Below, piece after piece: positions 45,637 through 55,959 of a stretch of DNA of 64,000 nucleotides. The DNA is from Sphingomonas sp. RIT328. Lineage in GTDB: Bacteria; Pseudomonadota; Alphaproteobacteria; Sphingomonadales; Sphingomonadaceae. Where the stretch lies: the NCBI RefSeq assembly GCF_000632225.1, contig NZ_JFYV01000003.1:1-64000 (forward strand), read 5' to 3'. Position numbers and translations under genes: made by a program. Every line of letters starts with the position of its first letter. The first letter of the stretch is position 1. The notes under the pieces are model-generated. The model did not search any database, had not been told where the DNA came from, and was given only the letters and a program-made list of their open reading frames with translations.

Positions 45637-46566
45637 GTGCGCGCTCTGACGACCTCGATCCTCGCGGCGATCCTCGCCCCCCTGCTGCTCGCCAACGCGC
45701 CCGAGGACGGCGCCCCTGCCGAGGACAAGGTGCCGATCCCCGCGGCGATCCGCTCGATGCTCGACGCGGCGCTGGAGAGCGGCAACGACGGCGACGTGTC
45801 GGTGGTGGTCAAATACGCCCGGCTTGCCGATCCGGCGAGCGCCGATGCGGTGCTGGCGATCGCGCAGAAATGGCGCAACGACCGGGCGCAGGCGCGGCAG
45901 ACGACGATCCGCGAGGCGAGCATGTTCGACCTGTGGAGCGGCCGCGCCGAGCTGGGCGGCTATATCACCACCGGCAACACCGACAGCAAGGGCGGCTCGG
46001 CGGTGCTCGACCTGACCCGCGAAGGCCTGCAATGGCGGCATAAATTCCATGCTCAGGCGGATTATCAGGAGAACGCCGGGGTCACGACGCGCGAACATTA
46101 TCTCGCCAGCTACGAACCGAATTACAAGATCAAGGACCGCGTCTACCTCTATGGCGCGGCGCAATATGAGGAAGACCGCTTCCTCGGCTTCTACCACCGC
46201 TATTCGGCATCGACCGGCGTCGGCTATAGCGCGATCAAGACCGCGGCGATCCGCCTCGACGTCGAACTCGGCCCCGCCTTCCGCCAGACCGCCTTCACCG
46301 ACCAGACTGACCAGAGCAATATCGCCGGCCGCGGCACGCTCGCCTTCAACTGGAAGCTGCTGCCCGGCCTGTCGCTGACCCAGAATGCCTCGGCCTATGT
46401 GCAGAGCGCCAATTCGACCTTGAGCGGCACCACCTCGGTCAATGCCAAGCTGATCGGGCCGCTGTCGGCGGCACTGTCGTACAACGTCCAATATGAGAGC
46501 ATGCCGCCGGTCGGCTCGCTGTCGACCGACACCACCAGCCGCGCCTCGCTCGTCTACAGCTTCTAA
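45637..46566 (+). CDS. DUF481 outer-membrane protein
   Basis: A 309-residue exported protein. The N-terminus has a signal (LTTSILAAILAPLLLANA). The C-terminal 220 residues form a DUF481 beta-barrel-like domain: ELGGYITTGNTDSKG, LASYEPNYKI, YLYGAAQYEEDRFLGFYHRY and a final SRASLVYSF. DUF481 proteins are thought to be salt-stress-related outer-membrane barrels. GTG at 45637 is the start. It is alone between rppH and the arginine catabolic genes. Confidence 0.85.
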   Translation: MRALTTSILAAILAPLLLANAPEDGAPAEDKVPIPAAIRSMLDAALESGNDGDVSVVVKYARLADPASADAVLAIAQKWRNDRAQARQTTIREASMFDLWSGRAELGGYITTGNTDSKGGSAVLDLTREGLQWRHKFHAQADYQENAGVTTREHYLASYEPNYKIKDRVYLYGAAQYEEDRFLGFYHRYSASTGVGYSAIKTAAIRLDVELGPAFRQTAFTDQTDQSNIAGRGTLAFNWKLLPGLSLTQNASAYVQSANSTLSGTTSVNAKLIGPLSAALSYNVQYESMPPVGSLSTDTTSRASLVYSF

Positions 46567-46609
46567 GCCGGCCATTCCCCCCGGGCGGCGCATCGGCTAA
46601 CAGGCGGCG

Positions 46610-47815
46610 ATGAGAGGATTGCCGGACGACGAAGCCGCGCTGATCGCCACCATCGATGCCGCCGCGATGCTGCATCAGGTCGAGGATTGGGCGGCGATCA
46701 ACAGCGGGACACGCCATCTGGCCGGGGTGGCGCGGATGGCGGAGCGGCTCGCCGAGGCCTTTGCCGCGCTGCCCGGCGAGCTTGCGCTGGTCGCGCCCGA
46801 CCCGGTCGAGGCGGTCGCTGCGGACGGCACCGTCGCGCGGCTCGATCACGGCGCGCACCTCCACCTGCGGGTCCGGCCGGAGGCGCCGGTGCAGATGCTG
46901 TTCACCGGCCATATGGACACGGTCTATCCGGCCGATCATCCCTTCCAGACGCTCACCCATCGCGCCGACGGCACGATCAACGGCCCCGGCACCGCCGATA
47001 TGAAGGGCGGGCTCGCCGTCATGCTCGCCGCCTTGCGGGCGGTCGAGGCGGCGGGGGCCGGGCGGCTCGGCTATGAGGTGGTGATCAACAGCGACGAGGA
47101 GACCGGATCCCTGTCCTCCGCGACGCTGCTCGCCCGCGCGGCGCGCGGCAAGGTCGCGGCGCTGACCTACGAGCCCGCACTGCCCGACGGCACCCTGGCC
47201 GGCGCGCGCGGCGGGACGGGCAATTTTGCGATCGTCGTGCGTGGGCGCAGCGCGCACGCCGGGCGCAATCCGGAGGACGGCCGCAATGCGATCGTCGCCG
47301 CCGCCGCGCTGGCGGTGCGGCTCAGCGAGGCGCGGGCGCCGGGGCTCGCGGTCAATCCGGCGCGGATCGACGGCGGCGGGCCGAACAATGTCGTCCCCGA
47401 TCTTGCGGTGCTGCGCGTCAATTTCCGCCCCGCCGCCGCCGCCGAGATCGCGCGCGCTCGCGCCGCGATCGACGCCGCCGTCGCCGAGATCGCGGCCGGA
47501 CACGAGGTCGCGATCTCGGTGCACGGCGGCTTCAACCGCCCGCCCAAGCCGCTCGACGCCGGCGCGGAGGCCCTGTTCGGGCTGGTCGCCGCGGTCGGCG
47601 CCGACCTCGACATTCCGATCGGCTGGCGGGCGACCGGCGGCGTCTGCGACGGCAACAATATCGCCGCCGCGGGCGTGCCGGTGATCGATACCATGGGCGT
47701 GCGCGGCGGCGCGATCCATTCGGCGGACGAGTTCATGATCGTCGACAGCCTCGCCGAACGCGCCGCGCTGTCGGCGCTCACCATCCACCGCATCATGCGA
47801 AAGGGGCAGGCATGA
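46610..47815 (+). CDS. M20-family metallopeptidase/hydrolase
   Basis: A 401-residue amidohydrolase. Zinc-site residues: FTGHMDTVYPADHP (His/Asp), GPGTADMKGGLAV (Asp), NSDEETGS (Glu) and a C-terminal GAIHSADEF. It lies immediately before astA with a four-base overlap, and may supply the missing astE step (succinylglutamate desuccinylase) or an accessory desuccinylase. No astC or astD is in the window. By itself it matches the GCPII/ArgE-like M20 group. Its substrate is inferred from context. Confidence 0.85.
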   Translation: MRGLPDDEAALIATIDAAAMLHQVEDWAAINSGTRHLAGVARMAERLAEAFAALPGELALVAPDPVEAVAADGTVARLDHGAHLHLRVRPEAPVQMLFTGHMDTVYPADHPFQTLTHRADGTINGPGTADMKGGLAVMLAALRAVEAAGAGRLGYEVVINSDEETGSLSSATLLARAARGKVAALTYEPALPDGTLAGARGGTGNFAIVVRGRSAHAGRNPEDGRNAIVAAAALAVRLSEARAPGLAVNPARIDGGGPNNVVPDLAVLRVNFRPAAAAEIARARAAIDAAVAEIAAGHEVAISVHGGFNRPPKPLDAGAEALFGLVAAVGADLDIPIGWRATGGVCDGNNIAAAGVPVIDTMGVRGGAIHSADEFMIVDSLAERAALSALTIHRIMRKGQA

Positions 47816-48834
47816 CCTTCCGGATCAGGGCGGCGCGCGCCGACGATCTGCAACATCTGTACGAGATGGCCAAGCTGACCGGCGGCGGCTTCACCAATCT
47901 GCCGCCCGATCGCAAGGCGCTGCGCGGCAAGCTCGAACGGGCCGGCGCCGCCTTCGCGCGCGCCGACGGGCCGGTGACCGACGAATTGTTCGTGCTGATG
48001 CTCGAGAATGTCGCGACCGGCGAGGTGCGCGGCACCTGCCAATTGTTCACCCAGGTCGGCCAGCAGCACCCGTTCTACAGCTATCGGCTCGGCACGCTGA
48101 CCCAGCATAGCAAGGAGCTGGCACGCACCTTCCGCGCCGAAATGCTCGCGCTGACCACCGATCTCGAAGGATCGTGCGAGGTCGGCGGCCTGTTCCTCCA
48201 TCCCGGCGAGCGCGCCGGCGGGCTCGGCCTGCTGCTCGCACGCAGCCGGTACCTGTTCATCCGCGCGCACCGCGCCCGCTTCGCCGACCGCATCCTCGCC
48301 GAGCTGCGCGGGGTGATCGACGAGACCGGCGGCTCGCCCTTCTGGGACGGGCTCGCCGGGCGGTTCTTCGGGATGAGCTTCCAGGATGCCGACCAGTTCA
48401 ACGCGATCAACGGCCATCAGATGATCGCCGACCTGATGCCCAAACACCCCATCTATACCGCGATGCTGTCCGAGCCGGCGCGCGCCGCGATCGGCCTGCC
48501 CCACCCGAGCGGCAGAGCCGCGATGCGGATGCTGGAGAATGAGGGCTTCAGCTTCGAACAATATGTCGACATCTTCGACGGCGGCCCGACCATGACCGCG
48601 CGCACCGACCGGGTCCGCACGATCGAACAGGCGCAGGAGTCGCGGATCACCGCGGTCCACAATGACGGGGGCGAAGGCGAGGAGGCGCTGGTCGCGACCG
48701 GGCGGCTCGCCGACTTCCGCTGCGCCTTCGGGCTAGTCCGCCCCGCCGCCGACGGCATCGCCGTGTCGCGCGCCTGCGTCGAGGCGCTGGGCGTCGGTGT
48801 CGGCGACACGGTGTTGCAGGTGCCGCGGTGGTGA
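47812..48834 (+). CDS. astA: arginine N-succinyltransferase
   Basis: A 340-residue AstA. It has the GNAT-like start (FRIRAARADDLQHLYEMAKL), SCEVGGLFLHP, and the family block FGMSFQDADQFNAINGHQMI with LMPKHPIYTAML. It moves succinyl from succinyl-CoA to arginine, the first step of the AST pathway. It overlaps both its neighbours by a few bases (M20 upstream and astB downstream). Confidence 0.95.
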   Translation: MTFRIRAARADDLQHLYEMAKLTGGGFTNLPPDRKALRGKLERAGAAFARADGPVTDELFVLMLENVATGEVRGTCQLFTQVGQQHPFYSYRLGTLTQHSKELARTFRAEMLALTTDLEGSCEVGGLFLHPGERAGGLGLLLARSRYLFIRAHRARFADRILAELRGVIDETGGSPFWDGLAGRFFGMSFQDADQFNAINGHQMIADLMPKHPIYTAMLSEPARAAIGLPHPSGRAAMRMLENEGFSFEQYVDIFDGGPTMTARTDRVRTIEQAQESRITAVHNDGGEGEEALVATGRLADFRCAFGLVRPAADGIAVSRACVEALGVGVGDTVLQVPRW

Positions 48835-50072
48835 TCGAGATCAATTTCGACGGCATCGTCGGCCCGAGCCACAATTACGCCGGCCTGTCGTTCGGCAATC
48901 TTGCCGCGACGGCGCATGCCGGGCAGGTCTCGCATCCGCGCGCTGCGGCGGTACAGGGGCTCGCCAAGATGCGCGCCAATCTTGCGCTCGGGCTGACGCA
49001 GGGCGTGCTGCTGCCGCATCGTCGTCCCGACCACGACTGGCTCGCCGCATTGTCCGTCCATTACGAGGAGGCGCCGCCGCTGCTCCAGGCGCAGGCGATG
49101 TCCGCCTCGCCGATGTGGGCGGCGAATGCCGCGACCGTCTCGCCGGCACCGGACACGGCCGACGGACGCTGCCACCTCAGCGTCGCCAACCTGATGACGA
49201 TGGCGCATCGCAGCCACGAATGGCCCGAGACGCTCGCGCAGCTCCGCCTCGCCTTCGCCGACCCCGGCTTCGCCGTGCACGATCCCGTCCCCGCCCCGTT
49301 CGGCGACGAGGGCGCGGCCAATCACATGCGCCTCGCCGCCGCGCACGACGCGCCGGGCGTCGAGATCTTCGTCTACGCGCTGGGCGGCGGCCGCTTCCCG
49401 GCCCGCCAGCATCGCGAGGCGAGCGCGGCGATCGCGCGCGCGCACCGGCTCGATCCGGCCCGCGTGCTGTTCGTCGAACAGTCTGAGGAGGCGGTCGCCG
49501 CCGGCGCCTTCCACAATGATGTCGTCGCCGTCGCCAATGCCAATGTGCTGTTCGCTCACGAACGCGCCTTCGCGGATCGCGAGCGCGTCCATGCCGATCT
49601 CCGCCGCCTGCTCCCCGAGGTCGAGATCGTCGAGGTCGCCGAGCGGGACGTCAGCCTCGCCGATGCGATCGCCTCCTATCTGTTCAATGCGCAGCTCGTC
49701 ACCACCAATGACGGGCCAACCCTGATCGTGCCGAGCGAATGCCGCCGCAACGCCGCGGTGTCGCGCTGGCTCGACGGGCACATGGCCGGCAATGGCCCGA
49801 TCCGCCGGGTCGAGACGGTCGACGTCACCCAGTCGATGGCGAACGGCGGCGGCCCCGCCTGCCTGCGCCTCCGCGTCGTCGCCGATCCCGCGACGATCGA
49901 TCCGCGCTTCCTGGTCGATGCGGCGCGGCTCGACGCGATCGAGTCGGTGGTGCGCGCCGAATGGCCCGAAGCGATCGATCCCGCGATGCTCGGCGACGCG
50001 GCGCTGCTGCGGTCGATCGCCTCGGCGCGGCGGCGGTTGCTTGAGGTGATGGGCTTGGCGGAGCTGATCTGA
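48828..50072 (+). CDS. astB: N-succinylarginine dihydrolase
   Basis: A 414-residue AstB. Family parts: NFDGIVGPSHNYAGLSFGN at the N-terminus, MWAANAATVSPAPD, EGAANHMRL, and a C-terminal NGGGPACLRLRV. Catalytic Cys in the last is consistent with the amidinotransferase-like fold. It converts N-succinylarginine to N-succinylornithine, CO2 and ammonia. Starts at GTG 48828, overlapping astA. Confidence 0.95.
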   Translation: MVIEINFDGIVGPSHNYAGLSFGNLAATAHAGQVSHPRAAAVQGLAKMRANLALGLTQGVLLPHRRPDHDWLAALSVHYEEAPPLLQAQAMSASPMWAANAATVSPAPDTADGRCHLSVANLMTMAHRSHEWPETLAQLRLAFADPGFAVHDPVPAPFGDEGAANHMRLAAAHDAPGVEIFVYALGGGRFPARQHREASAAIARAHRLDPARVLFVEQSEEAVAAGAFHNDVVAVANANVLFAHERAFADRERVHADLRRLLPEVEIVEVAERDVSLADAIASYLFNAQLVTTNDGPTLIVPSECRRNAAVSRWLDGHMAGNGPIRRVETVDVTQSMANGGGPACLRLRVVADPATIDPRFLVDAARLDAIESVVRAEWPEAIDPAMLGDAALLRSIASARRRLLEVMGLAELI

Positions 50073-50181
50073 CCGATATCGACAATCAAGTTTTCGTTCG
50101 TCTTGTCGCTACTCGACTATTGATCGAGGCGAAGCCACGCAAAGTCTTCTTTTAACGAGTTGATGCAATAGCCTTTTTCCA

Positions 50182-50215
50182 GCCGGCAGACTCAGGGGAG
50201 TATCGTACTGCCGGC
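50182..50215 (+). promoter_or_regulatory. 5'-leader hairpin before the exported protein
   Basis: GCCGGCAG (50182-50189) and CTGCCGGC (50208-50215) are perfect inverted arms with an 18-base loop, ending two bases before GGGAGGA. It could control translation of the following gene. Confidence 0.4.
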
Positions 50216-50230
50216 CTGGGAGGATAATAC

Positions 50231-50749
50231 ATGAGTGTGACGTTAACCTTGGCGGCACTTGCCGCCATTGTCTCGCCTGCGCCAGTGCAAGCCACGGCGG
50301 CGACTGCGATCGGTACGCCGGCTATTGCCGCCGGCACGATGATACACTTGCGCACGCTCGAGCCGCTGACCACCAAGGGCAAGAAGCTGCGCGTCGGTGA
50401 CCGCGTCCGCCTCGAAACCACCGAGGCAACCGAACTCAACGGCGTGACGGTGATTCCGCAGGGCACGCCTGCCATCGGTGAGGTGACCGAGGTGCGCAAC
50501 AAGGGCATGTGGGGCAAATCGGGCAAGATCAACGCCCGCGTGCTATCGATGAAGGTCAACGGCCGGCAGGTGCGGATGACGGGCGCCTTCGACGACAAGG
50601 GCACCACCGGAACCGCCGGCGTCGTCGGGTCCGTCGTCCTGCTGCCGGTCGCCGGCTTCTTCATGACCGGCACGAGCGCCAATATCCCCGCCGGGGCGCC
50701 GGTCGCCGGCTTCCTCGACGAAGACGTCATCGCCACCGCAGCGCGATGA
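50231..50749 (+). CDS. exported hypothetical protein
   Basis: A 172-residue protein. A signal peptide (TLAALAAIVSPAPVQA) precedes a mature part with beta-rich segments (IHLRTLEPLTTKG, VRLETTEATEL, GTPAIGEVTEVRNKG, RMTGAFDDKGTTG). It ends with a hydrophobic, Gly-rich helix (VVGSVVLLPVAGFFMTG). GGGAGGATAATAC precedes the ATG. No family is recognised. A leader hairpin (50182-50215) may regulate it. Confidence 0.75.
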   Translation: MSVTLTLAALAAIVSPAPVQATAATAIGTPAIAAGTMIHLRTLEPLTTKGKKLRVGDRVRLETTEATELNGVTVIPQGTPAIGEVTEVRNKGMWGKSGKINARVLSMKVNGRQVRMTGAFDDKGTTGTAGVVGSVVLLPVAGFFMTGTSANIPAGAPVAGFLDEDVIATAAR

Positions 50750-50880
50750 GATGCGACGCGGACGGCGGCGCACGCTGCCGTCCGCGTCCCTTCGTCTGCG
50801 CGCAATGTCGGGTTACCTGACAGTTAACCAAGCCCGGCACCCGCCGATCGACGCATTTCCGCACTTGGCGCGCGCCATGC

Positions 50881-51111
50881 ATGGCGCCCGCCATGCTGTA
50901 CCGGATCAAACGCCTGTTCACGGTCAAGACCAAGTTCGAGGCCTTTCTCGTCATCTACGGGCTGGGCGTCGGCGCGGTCGAACGTGGCATCCATTATCTT
51001 CAGCAATATCCGGGCTATGGCGGCTGGCTGCTGTTCGCCTGCTGCCCGATCGCGGTGTTCATGGTCGGCGACGTGCTGCTCGACTCGGTCGAGCGGCGGC
51101 AGCAGGACTAA
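50881..51111 (+). CDS. small two-span membrane protein
   Basis: About 72-76 residues. After a basic N-terminus (LYRIKRLFTVKTKFE) come two hydrophobic spans (AFLVIYGLGVGAVERG and GWLLFACCPIAVFMVGDVLL). Start ATG at 50881 or 50893. It resembles small sphingomonad membrane proteins of unknown function, and lies upstream of the sulfate-assimilation operon without sharing it obviously. Confidence 0.65.
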   Translation: MAPAMLYRIKRLFTVKTKFEAFLVIYGLGVGAVERGIHYLQQYPGYGGWLLFACCPIAVFMVGDVLLDSVERRQQD

Positions 51112-51169
51112 GGGGCGGCGATAGGATAAGTTCGTCGCTTCCGCGCGCAGGACGCTTATCTGCACAGGG

Positions 51170-52069
51170 ATGAGCCCGCCGACCCATTTACAACGGCTTG
51201 AAGCCGAAAGCATTCACATCCTCCGCGAAGTCGTCGCCGAGGCGGAGCGACCGGTGATGCTCTATTCGGTCGGCAAGGATTCGGCGGTGATGCTGCATCT
51301 CGCCCGCAAGGCCTTCTTTCCGGCGAAACCGCCCTTCCCGCTGCTCCATGTCGACACGACGTGGAAGTTCCGCGCGATGTACGACCTGCGCGACAAGGCC
51401 GCCGCCGCGGCGGGGATGGAGCTCATCGTCCACACCAATCCCGATGCGCTCGCCGCCGGGATCAACCCGTTCGATCATGGCAGCCGCCACACCGATCTGT
51501 GGAAGACGGAGGGGCTCAAACAGGCGCTGAAGGCCGGCGGTTATGACGCCGCCTTCGGCGGGGCGCGGCGCGACGAGGAGAAGAGCCGTGCGAAGGAGCG
51601 CATCTTCTCGTTCCGCTCGGCGAGCCAGGGCTGGGACCCCAAGGCGCAGCGCCCTGAATTGTGGAACCTCTACAATGCCCGCATCCACCGTGGCGAAAGC
51701 ATCCGTGTCTTCCCCCTGTCCAACTGGACCGAGCTCGATATCTGGCAATATATCCTCGACCAGGGGATCGAGATCGTCCCGCTCTATTTCGCCGCACCGC
51801 GCCCGACGGTGGAGCGCGACGGCATGCTGCTGATGGTCGATGACGATCGCTTCCGGCTGCATCCGGGCGAGGTGCCGGTCGAACGGTCGATCCGCTTCCG
51901 CACGCTCGGCTGCTACCCGCTGACCGGCGCGGTGGAGAGCGAGGCGGCGACGCTGCCCGCGGTGATCCAGGAGATGCTGCTCACCACCACCTCGGAACGG
52001 CAGGGCCGCGCGATCGATCACGATCAGGCGGCGAGCATGGAGAAGAAGAAGCGCGAGGGCTATTTCTGA
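51170..52069 (+). CDS. cysD: sulfate adenylyltransferase small subunit
   Basis: A 299-residue CysD. Motifs: [20 protein letters not shown] (PP-loop type, near 30-49), [20 protein letters not shown] and [10 protein letters not shown]. It forms ATP sulfurylase with CysN, making APS from ATP and sulfate. The stop overlaps the cysNC start by one base. A GATAAG (51125-51130) / CTTATC (51155-51160) inverted pair lies just upstream and might be regulatory. Confidence 0.96.
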   Translation: MSPPTHLQRLEAESIHILREVVAEAERPVMLYSVGKDSAVMLHLARKAFFPAKPPFPLLHVDTTWKFRAMYDLRDKAAAAAGMELIVHTNPDALAAGINPFDHGSRHTDLWKTEGLKQALKAGGYDAAFGGARRDEEKSRAKERIFSFRSASQGWDPKAQRPELWNLYNARIHRGESIRVFPLSNWTELDIWQYILDQGIEIVPLYFAAPRPTVERDGMLLMVDDDRFRLHPGEVPVERSIRFRTLGCYPLTGAVESEAATLPAVIQEMLLTTTSERQGRAIDHDQAASMEKKKREGYF

Positions 52070-53982
52070 TGACCGCTTATACCCCCGACGCGCTGATCTC
52101 CGCCGACATCCACGCCTATCTCGACGGCCATGCGCGCAAGTCGATGCTGCGCTTCATCACCTGCGGCTCGGTCGACGACGGCAAGTCGACGCTGATCGGC
52201 CGGCTGCTCTACGATTCGAAGACGATCTTCGAAGATCAGCTGAGCCAGCTCGAGGCGGACAGCAAGCGGCTCGGCACGCAGGGCGAGAATATCGACTTCG
52301 CTTTGCTCGTCGACGGCCTCGCCGCCGAGCGCGAACAGGGCATCACCATCGATGTCGCCTATCGCTTCTTCGCCACCGAGACGCGCAAGTTCATCGTCGC
52401 CGACACCCCCGGCCACGAACAATATACCCGTAACATGGTGACCGGGGCGTCGACCGCCGATCTCGCGGTGATCCTGATCGATGCGCGCAAGGGCGTGCTG
52501 ACGCAGACGCGGCGGCATTCGTTCCTCGCCCACCTGATCGGCATCCGCCATATCGTGCTGGCGGTGAACAAGATGGATCTGGTCGATCACGACCAGGCGC
52601 GGTTCGATGCGATCGTCGCCGATTATGCCGACTTTGCGCGCGGCATCGGCATCGAGGCCTTCACCGCCATCCCGCTGTCCGGCCTGACCGGCGCCAATGT
52701 CACCAGCGCCTCGCCGGCGATGCCCTGGTATGGCGGGCCGGCGCTGCTCCCGCATCTGGAGAGCGTGCCGGTCGCCGTCGATCGGGCCGCCGCCGCGCCC
52801 TTCCGGATGCCGGTGCAATGGGTCAACCGACCCGATCTCGACTTCCGCGGCTTCGCCGGCACGATCGCCGCGGGCCGCGTCGCACCCGGCGACAGCGTAC
52901 GGATCGTCCCCTCCGGCAAGACGACGCGCGTCGCGCGCATCGTCAGCTTCGACGGCAACCGCGAGCTGGCGGAGGCGGGCGATGCGGTGACGCTGGTGCT
53001 CGCCGACGAGGTCGATTGCTCGCGCGGCGACGTCATCGCCGCCGCCGATTCGCCGCCCGAGGCCGCCAACCAGTTCGAGGCGACGATCGTCTGGCTCGCC
53101 GATACCGATCTGGTGCCGGGTCGCGGCTATCGGCTCAAGCTCGGCACGCATACCGTCGGCGCGACGGTGCAGCCGCCCGCCCATGTCGTCGACGTCAACA
53201 CGCAGGCGCATTTGTCCGCCAAGACGCTGTCGCTCAACGATATCGGCGTCGCGGAGGTCTATACCGACGCGCCCCTGGTATTCGCGCCTTATGCCGACAG
53301 CCGCGAACTCGGCGGCTTCATCCTGATCGATCGCGAGACCAACGCCACCGTCGCCGCGGGGATGATCCACCATGCGCTGCGGCGCGCGCAGAACGTCCAC
53401 TGGCAGTCGGTCGACATCACCCGCGAGGCGCATGCCCGCCAGAAGGGGCAGCAGCCGCGGCTGTTGTGGTTCACCGGCCTGTCGGGATCGGGCAAGTCGA
53501 CGATCGCCAATCTCGTCGAGCGCAAGCTGCACGCGCTCGGCCGGCACAGCTTCCTGCTCGACGGCGACAATATCCGGCACGGCCTCAACCGCGATCTCGG
53601 CTTCAGCGACGCCGACCGGATCGAGAATATCCGCCGCGTCGGCGAGGTCGCCAAATTGATGACCGACGCCGGGCTGATCGTGCTCACCGCCTTCATCTCG
53701 CCGTTCCGCGCCGAGCGCGAGCTGGTGCGCGGGCTGTTGCCGGCGGGCGAGTTCGTCGAGATCTTCGTCGACACGCCGCTCGCCGATGCCGAGGCGCGCG
53801 ACGTCAAGGGCCTCTACGCCAAGGCGCGCGCCGGCGAGATCGCGCATTTCACCGGCATCTCGAGCCCGTATGAAGCGCCGGTCAGCCCCGAGATCCAGAT
53901 CGACACGCGCCGCGAAAGCGCCGAAGCTGCCGCCGAACGCATCGTCGAACATGTCCTCGGCATCTGGAGCTTCGAATTGTGA
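52069..53982 (+). CDS. cysNC: bifunctional CysN-CysC: sulfate adenylyltransferase GTPase and APS kinase
   Basis: A 637-residue fusion. The N-terminal GTPase has P-loop GSVDDGKST (near 29-37), DTPGHEQYT (near 110-118) and NKMDLVD. The C-terminal part has the APS-kinase P-loop GLSGSGKST (near 469-477), [10 protein letters not shown] and [10 protein letters not shown]. It drives APS formation with GTP hydrolysis and then phosphorylates APS to PAPS. The fusion order is the usual one in many proteobacteria. It is coupled to cysD and cysQ. Confidence 0.96.
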   Translation: MTAYTPDALISADIHAYLDGHARKSMLRFITCGSVDDGKSTLIGRLLYDSKTIFEDQLSQLEADSKRLGTQGENIDFALLVDGLAAEREQGITIDVAYRFFATETRKFIVADTPGHEQYTRNMVTGASTADLAVILIDARKGVLTQTRRHSFLAHLIGIRHIVLAVNKMDLVDHDQARFDAIVADYADFARGIGIEAFTAIPLSGLTGANVTSASPAMPWYGGPALLPHLESVPVAVDRAAAAPFRMPVQWVNRPDLDFRGFAGTIAAGRVAPGDSVRIVPSGKTTRVARIVSFDGNRELAEAGDAVTLVLADEVDCSRGDVIAAADSPPEAANQFEATIVWLADTDLVPGRGYRLKLGTHTVGATVQPPAHVVDVNTQAHLSAKTLSLNDIGVAEVYTDAPLVFAPYADSRELGGFILIDRETNATVAAGMIHHALRRAQNVHWQSVDITREAHARQKGQQPRLLWFTGLSGSGKSTIANLVERKLHALGRHSFLLDGDNIRHGLNRDLGFSDADRIENIRRVGEVAKLMTDAGLIVLTAFISPFRAERELVRGLLPAGEFVEIFVDTPLADAEARDVKGLYAKARAGEIAHFTGISSPYEAPVSPEIQIDTRRESAEAAAERIVEHVLGIWSFEL

Positions 53983-54725
53983 GCGGTCTCTCCGACGTCG
54001 AACTCGCGCGGAGCGTCGCGGCCGAGGCGGGCGATCTGCTGCTGGCGATCCGCGATCGCGATGACCTGTCGGGCAAGGCGCTCGGCGATGTCGGCGATGC
54101 GGAGGCGAACCGGCTGATCCTCGACCGGCTGCGCGCCGCCCGCCCCGACGACTTCATCCTGTCCGAGGAATCGATCGACGATCGCGCCCGCTGCGCGGCG
54201 GAGCGGGTATGGATCGTCGACCCGCTCGACGGCACGCGTGACTATGCCGAGGGACTGGACGATTGGGCGGTGCATATCGGCCTGGCGATCGGCGGGCGTC
54301 CGGCGATCGGCGCGGTCGCGGTGCCGACCACGGGCCGCGTCTACACGACGGCAGAGGCGCGCTGTACGCGTCTGCGCAGCGTTGCCGCGCCGCGCATGGT
54401 GGTCAGCCGCACCCGCGCCACCGAAATGGTCGATCGCGTCGGGCTGGCGCTTGCGACGACGCGGGTCGGCATGGGATCAGCGGGGGTGAAGGCGATGGCG
54501 GTGGTCGACGGCCGCGCCGACATCTATCTGCATGACGGCGGTCAATATGAGTGGGACAATTGCGCTCCCGCCGCGGTCGCACTGGCGGCGGGGCTGCATG
54601 CCTCGCGGATCGACGGCAGTCCGCTCGTCTACAATTGCGAGAATCCGTTGCTGCCCGACCTGCTGATCTGCCGCCCCGAGCTGGCCGAGCAGGTGCTCGC
54701 CGCGGTCGCCGTGGCTAGAGGCTGA
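53979..54725 (+). CDS. cysQ: 3'(2'),5'-bisphosphate nucleotidase
   Basis: A 248-residue Mg-dependent phosphatase of the inositol-monophosphatase fold. The signature [15 protein letters not shown] (near 77-91) and a C-terminal [14 protein letters not shown] are clear. It hydrolyses PAP, the by-product of PAPS use, to AMP, fitting its place after cysNC. GTG at 53979 overlaps the cysNC stop. Its end overlaps the convergent transporter gene by 11 bases. Confidence 0.93.
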   Translation: MSGLSDVELARSVAAEAGDLLLAIRDRDDLSGKALGDVGDAEANRLILDRLRAARPDDFILSEESIDDRARCAAERVWIVDPLDGTRDYAEGLDDWAVHIGLAIGGRPAIGAVAVPTTGRVYTTAEARCTRLRSVAAPRMVVSRTRATEMVDRVGLALATTRVGMGSAGVKAMAVVDGRADIYLHDGGQYEWDNCAPAAVALAAGLHASRIDGSPLVYNCENPLLPDLLICRPELAEQVLAAVAVARG

Positions 54726-55707
54726 CCGCTTCCGCCTCGGCGAGGCTCGCCGCATCGGCGTAACGGCGCGCGATCACCGCACAGGCGATCAGCTGGAGCT
54801 GGTGGAACAGCATCACCGGCAGCAGCACCGCGCCCACCGTCGCGGCCGGGAACAGCACGCCCGCCATCGGCACGCCCGAGGCGAGGCTCTTCTTCGATCC
54901 GCAGAACAGCAGCACGATCGCATCCTCGCGGCTGAAGCCGAGTGCGCGCCCGGCGAACCAGGTGACGGTCAGCACGACCGCGAGCAGCACCGCGCACAGC
55001 ACGCCGATCAGCAGCAGGTCGGCCGGCGAGACGCGGTGCCACAGCCCCTCGACCACCGCCGCGCCGAAGGCGGTATAGACGACGAGCAGAATCGAGCCGC
55101 GATCGACGATCGTCAGCAGCCGCTTGCGCCGTGCGATCCAGCCGCCGATCCACGGCCGCAGCAGATGCCCGGCGACGAACGGCACGAGCAGTTGCGCGAC
55201 GATCGATTCGACCGCGGCGAGCGAGATGCCACCGCCGCCCTCGCCGCTGCCGATCAGCAGCGCGACCAGCGCCGGGGTGGCGACGATGCCGATCAGGTTG
55301 GAGAAGGACGCGCTGCACACCGCCGCCGCGACATTGCCGCGCGCGATCGCGGTGAAGGCGATCGACGATTGCACCGTCGAGGGCAGCAGGGTGAGGAACA
55401 GCATGCCGGTCGCGACCGGCCCGGCCAGCCCCGGCGTCCGCCCGGCGACCAGCCCGAGCAGCGGGAAGACGACGAAGGTGGTGGCGAGCACCGCGACGTG
55501 CAGCCGCCAGTTGCGCGCGCCCTCCCAGATCGCCTCGCGCGACAATTTGGCGCCGTGCAGGAAGAAGAGGAGGACGATGCCGACATCCGCGGCGTCGCCG
55601 GCGATCCCCGCCCATATCCCGCGCGCGGGGATCAGGCTGGCGAGCAGCACCGTGCCGAGCAGCATTAGTATGAAGGGTTCGAAGAAGGAGAGGATCGATC
55701 GGAACAT
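54715..55707 (-). CDS. bile-acid:sodium-symporter-family transporter
   Basis: A 330-residue integral membrane protein with about nine to ten hydrophobic segments, of the SBF-like (DUF4137) type. Features: LLGTVLLASLIPARG at the start, LTLLPSTVQSSIAFTAIARG in the middle and FCGSKKSLASGVPMAGVLFP in the last third. The substrate is unknown; the family uses Na+ to import organic anions. The 5' end lies about 90 bases from tRNA-Arg on the same strand. Confidence 0.88.
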   Translation of the reverse strand: MFRSILSFFEPFILMLLGTVLLASLIPARGIWAGIAGDAADVGIVLLFFLHGAKLSREAIWEGARNWRLHVAVLATTFVVFPLLGLVAGRTPGLAGPVATGMLFLTLLPSTVQSSIAFTAIARGNVAAAVCSASFSNLIGIVATPALVALLIGSGEGGGGISLAAVESIVAQLLVPFVAGHLLRPWIGGWIARRKRLLTIVDRGSILLVVYTAFGAAVVEGLWHRVSPADLLLIGVLCAVLLAVVLTVTWFAGRALGFSREDAIVLLFCGSKKSLASGVPMAGVLFPAATVGAVLLPVMLFHQLQLIACAVIARRYADAASLAEAEAVSL

Positions 55708-55800
55708 CGCGCACGTCCGGCTGATGACCGACGTACTGCCACTCCCCAGAACGCCGACGGTGGAAAGGGCCCCGCCGGGCCGTTGTCGACGGGAGGAAAG

Positions 55801-55877
55801 TGGCGCGCCCGGAACGATTCGAACGTCCGACCCTCAGATTCGTAGTCTGATGCTCTATCCAGCTGAGCTACGGGCGC
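55801..55877 (-). tRNA. tRNA-Arg(ACG)
   Basis: 77 bases, including an encoded CCA end. Acceptor stem GCGCCCG pairs with CGGGCGC, D arm GCTC/GAGC, anticodon arm TCAGA-CTACGAA-TCTGA with anticodon ACG, and a GGACG-TTCGAAT-CGTTC T arm. ACG reads arginine CGN codons after wobble A is deaminated to inosine by TadA. Confidence 0.95.
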
Positions 55878-55959
55878 GCATTGGAGGCGCGCTGATAGCA
55901 GGTGTTTCGCCCCGCGCAAGTGCGTTGCGCGATTTTCTGCCTGCGCATAGAGGCTGGCT

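Noticed and set aside
55801..55877. tRNA-Arg as integration site for the defence island
   Set aside because: It lies 27 kb away from the island, and I see no direct repeat of its 3' end near 20 or 28 kb.
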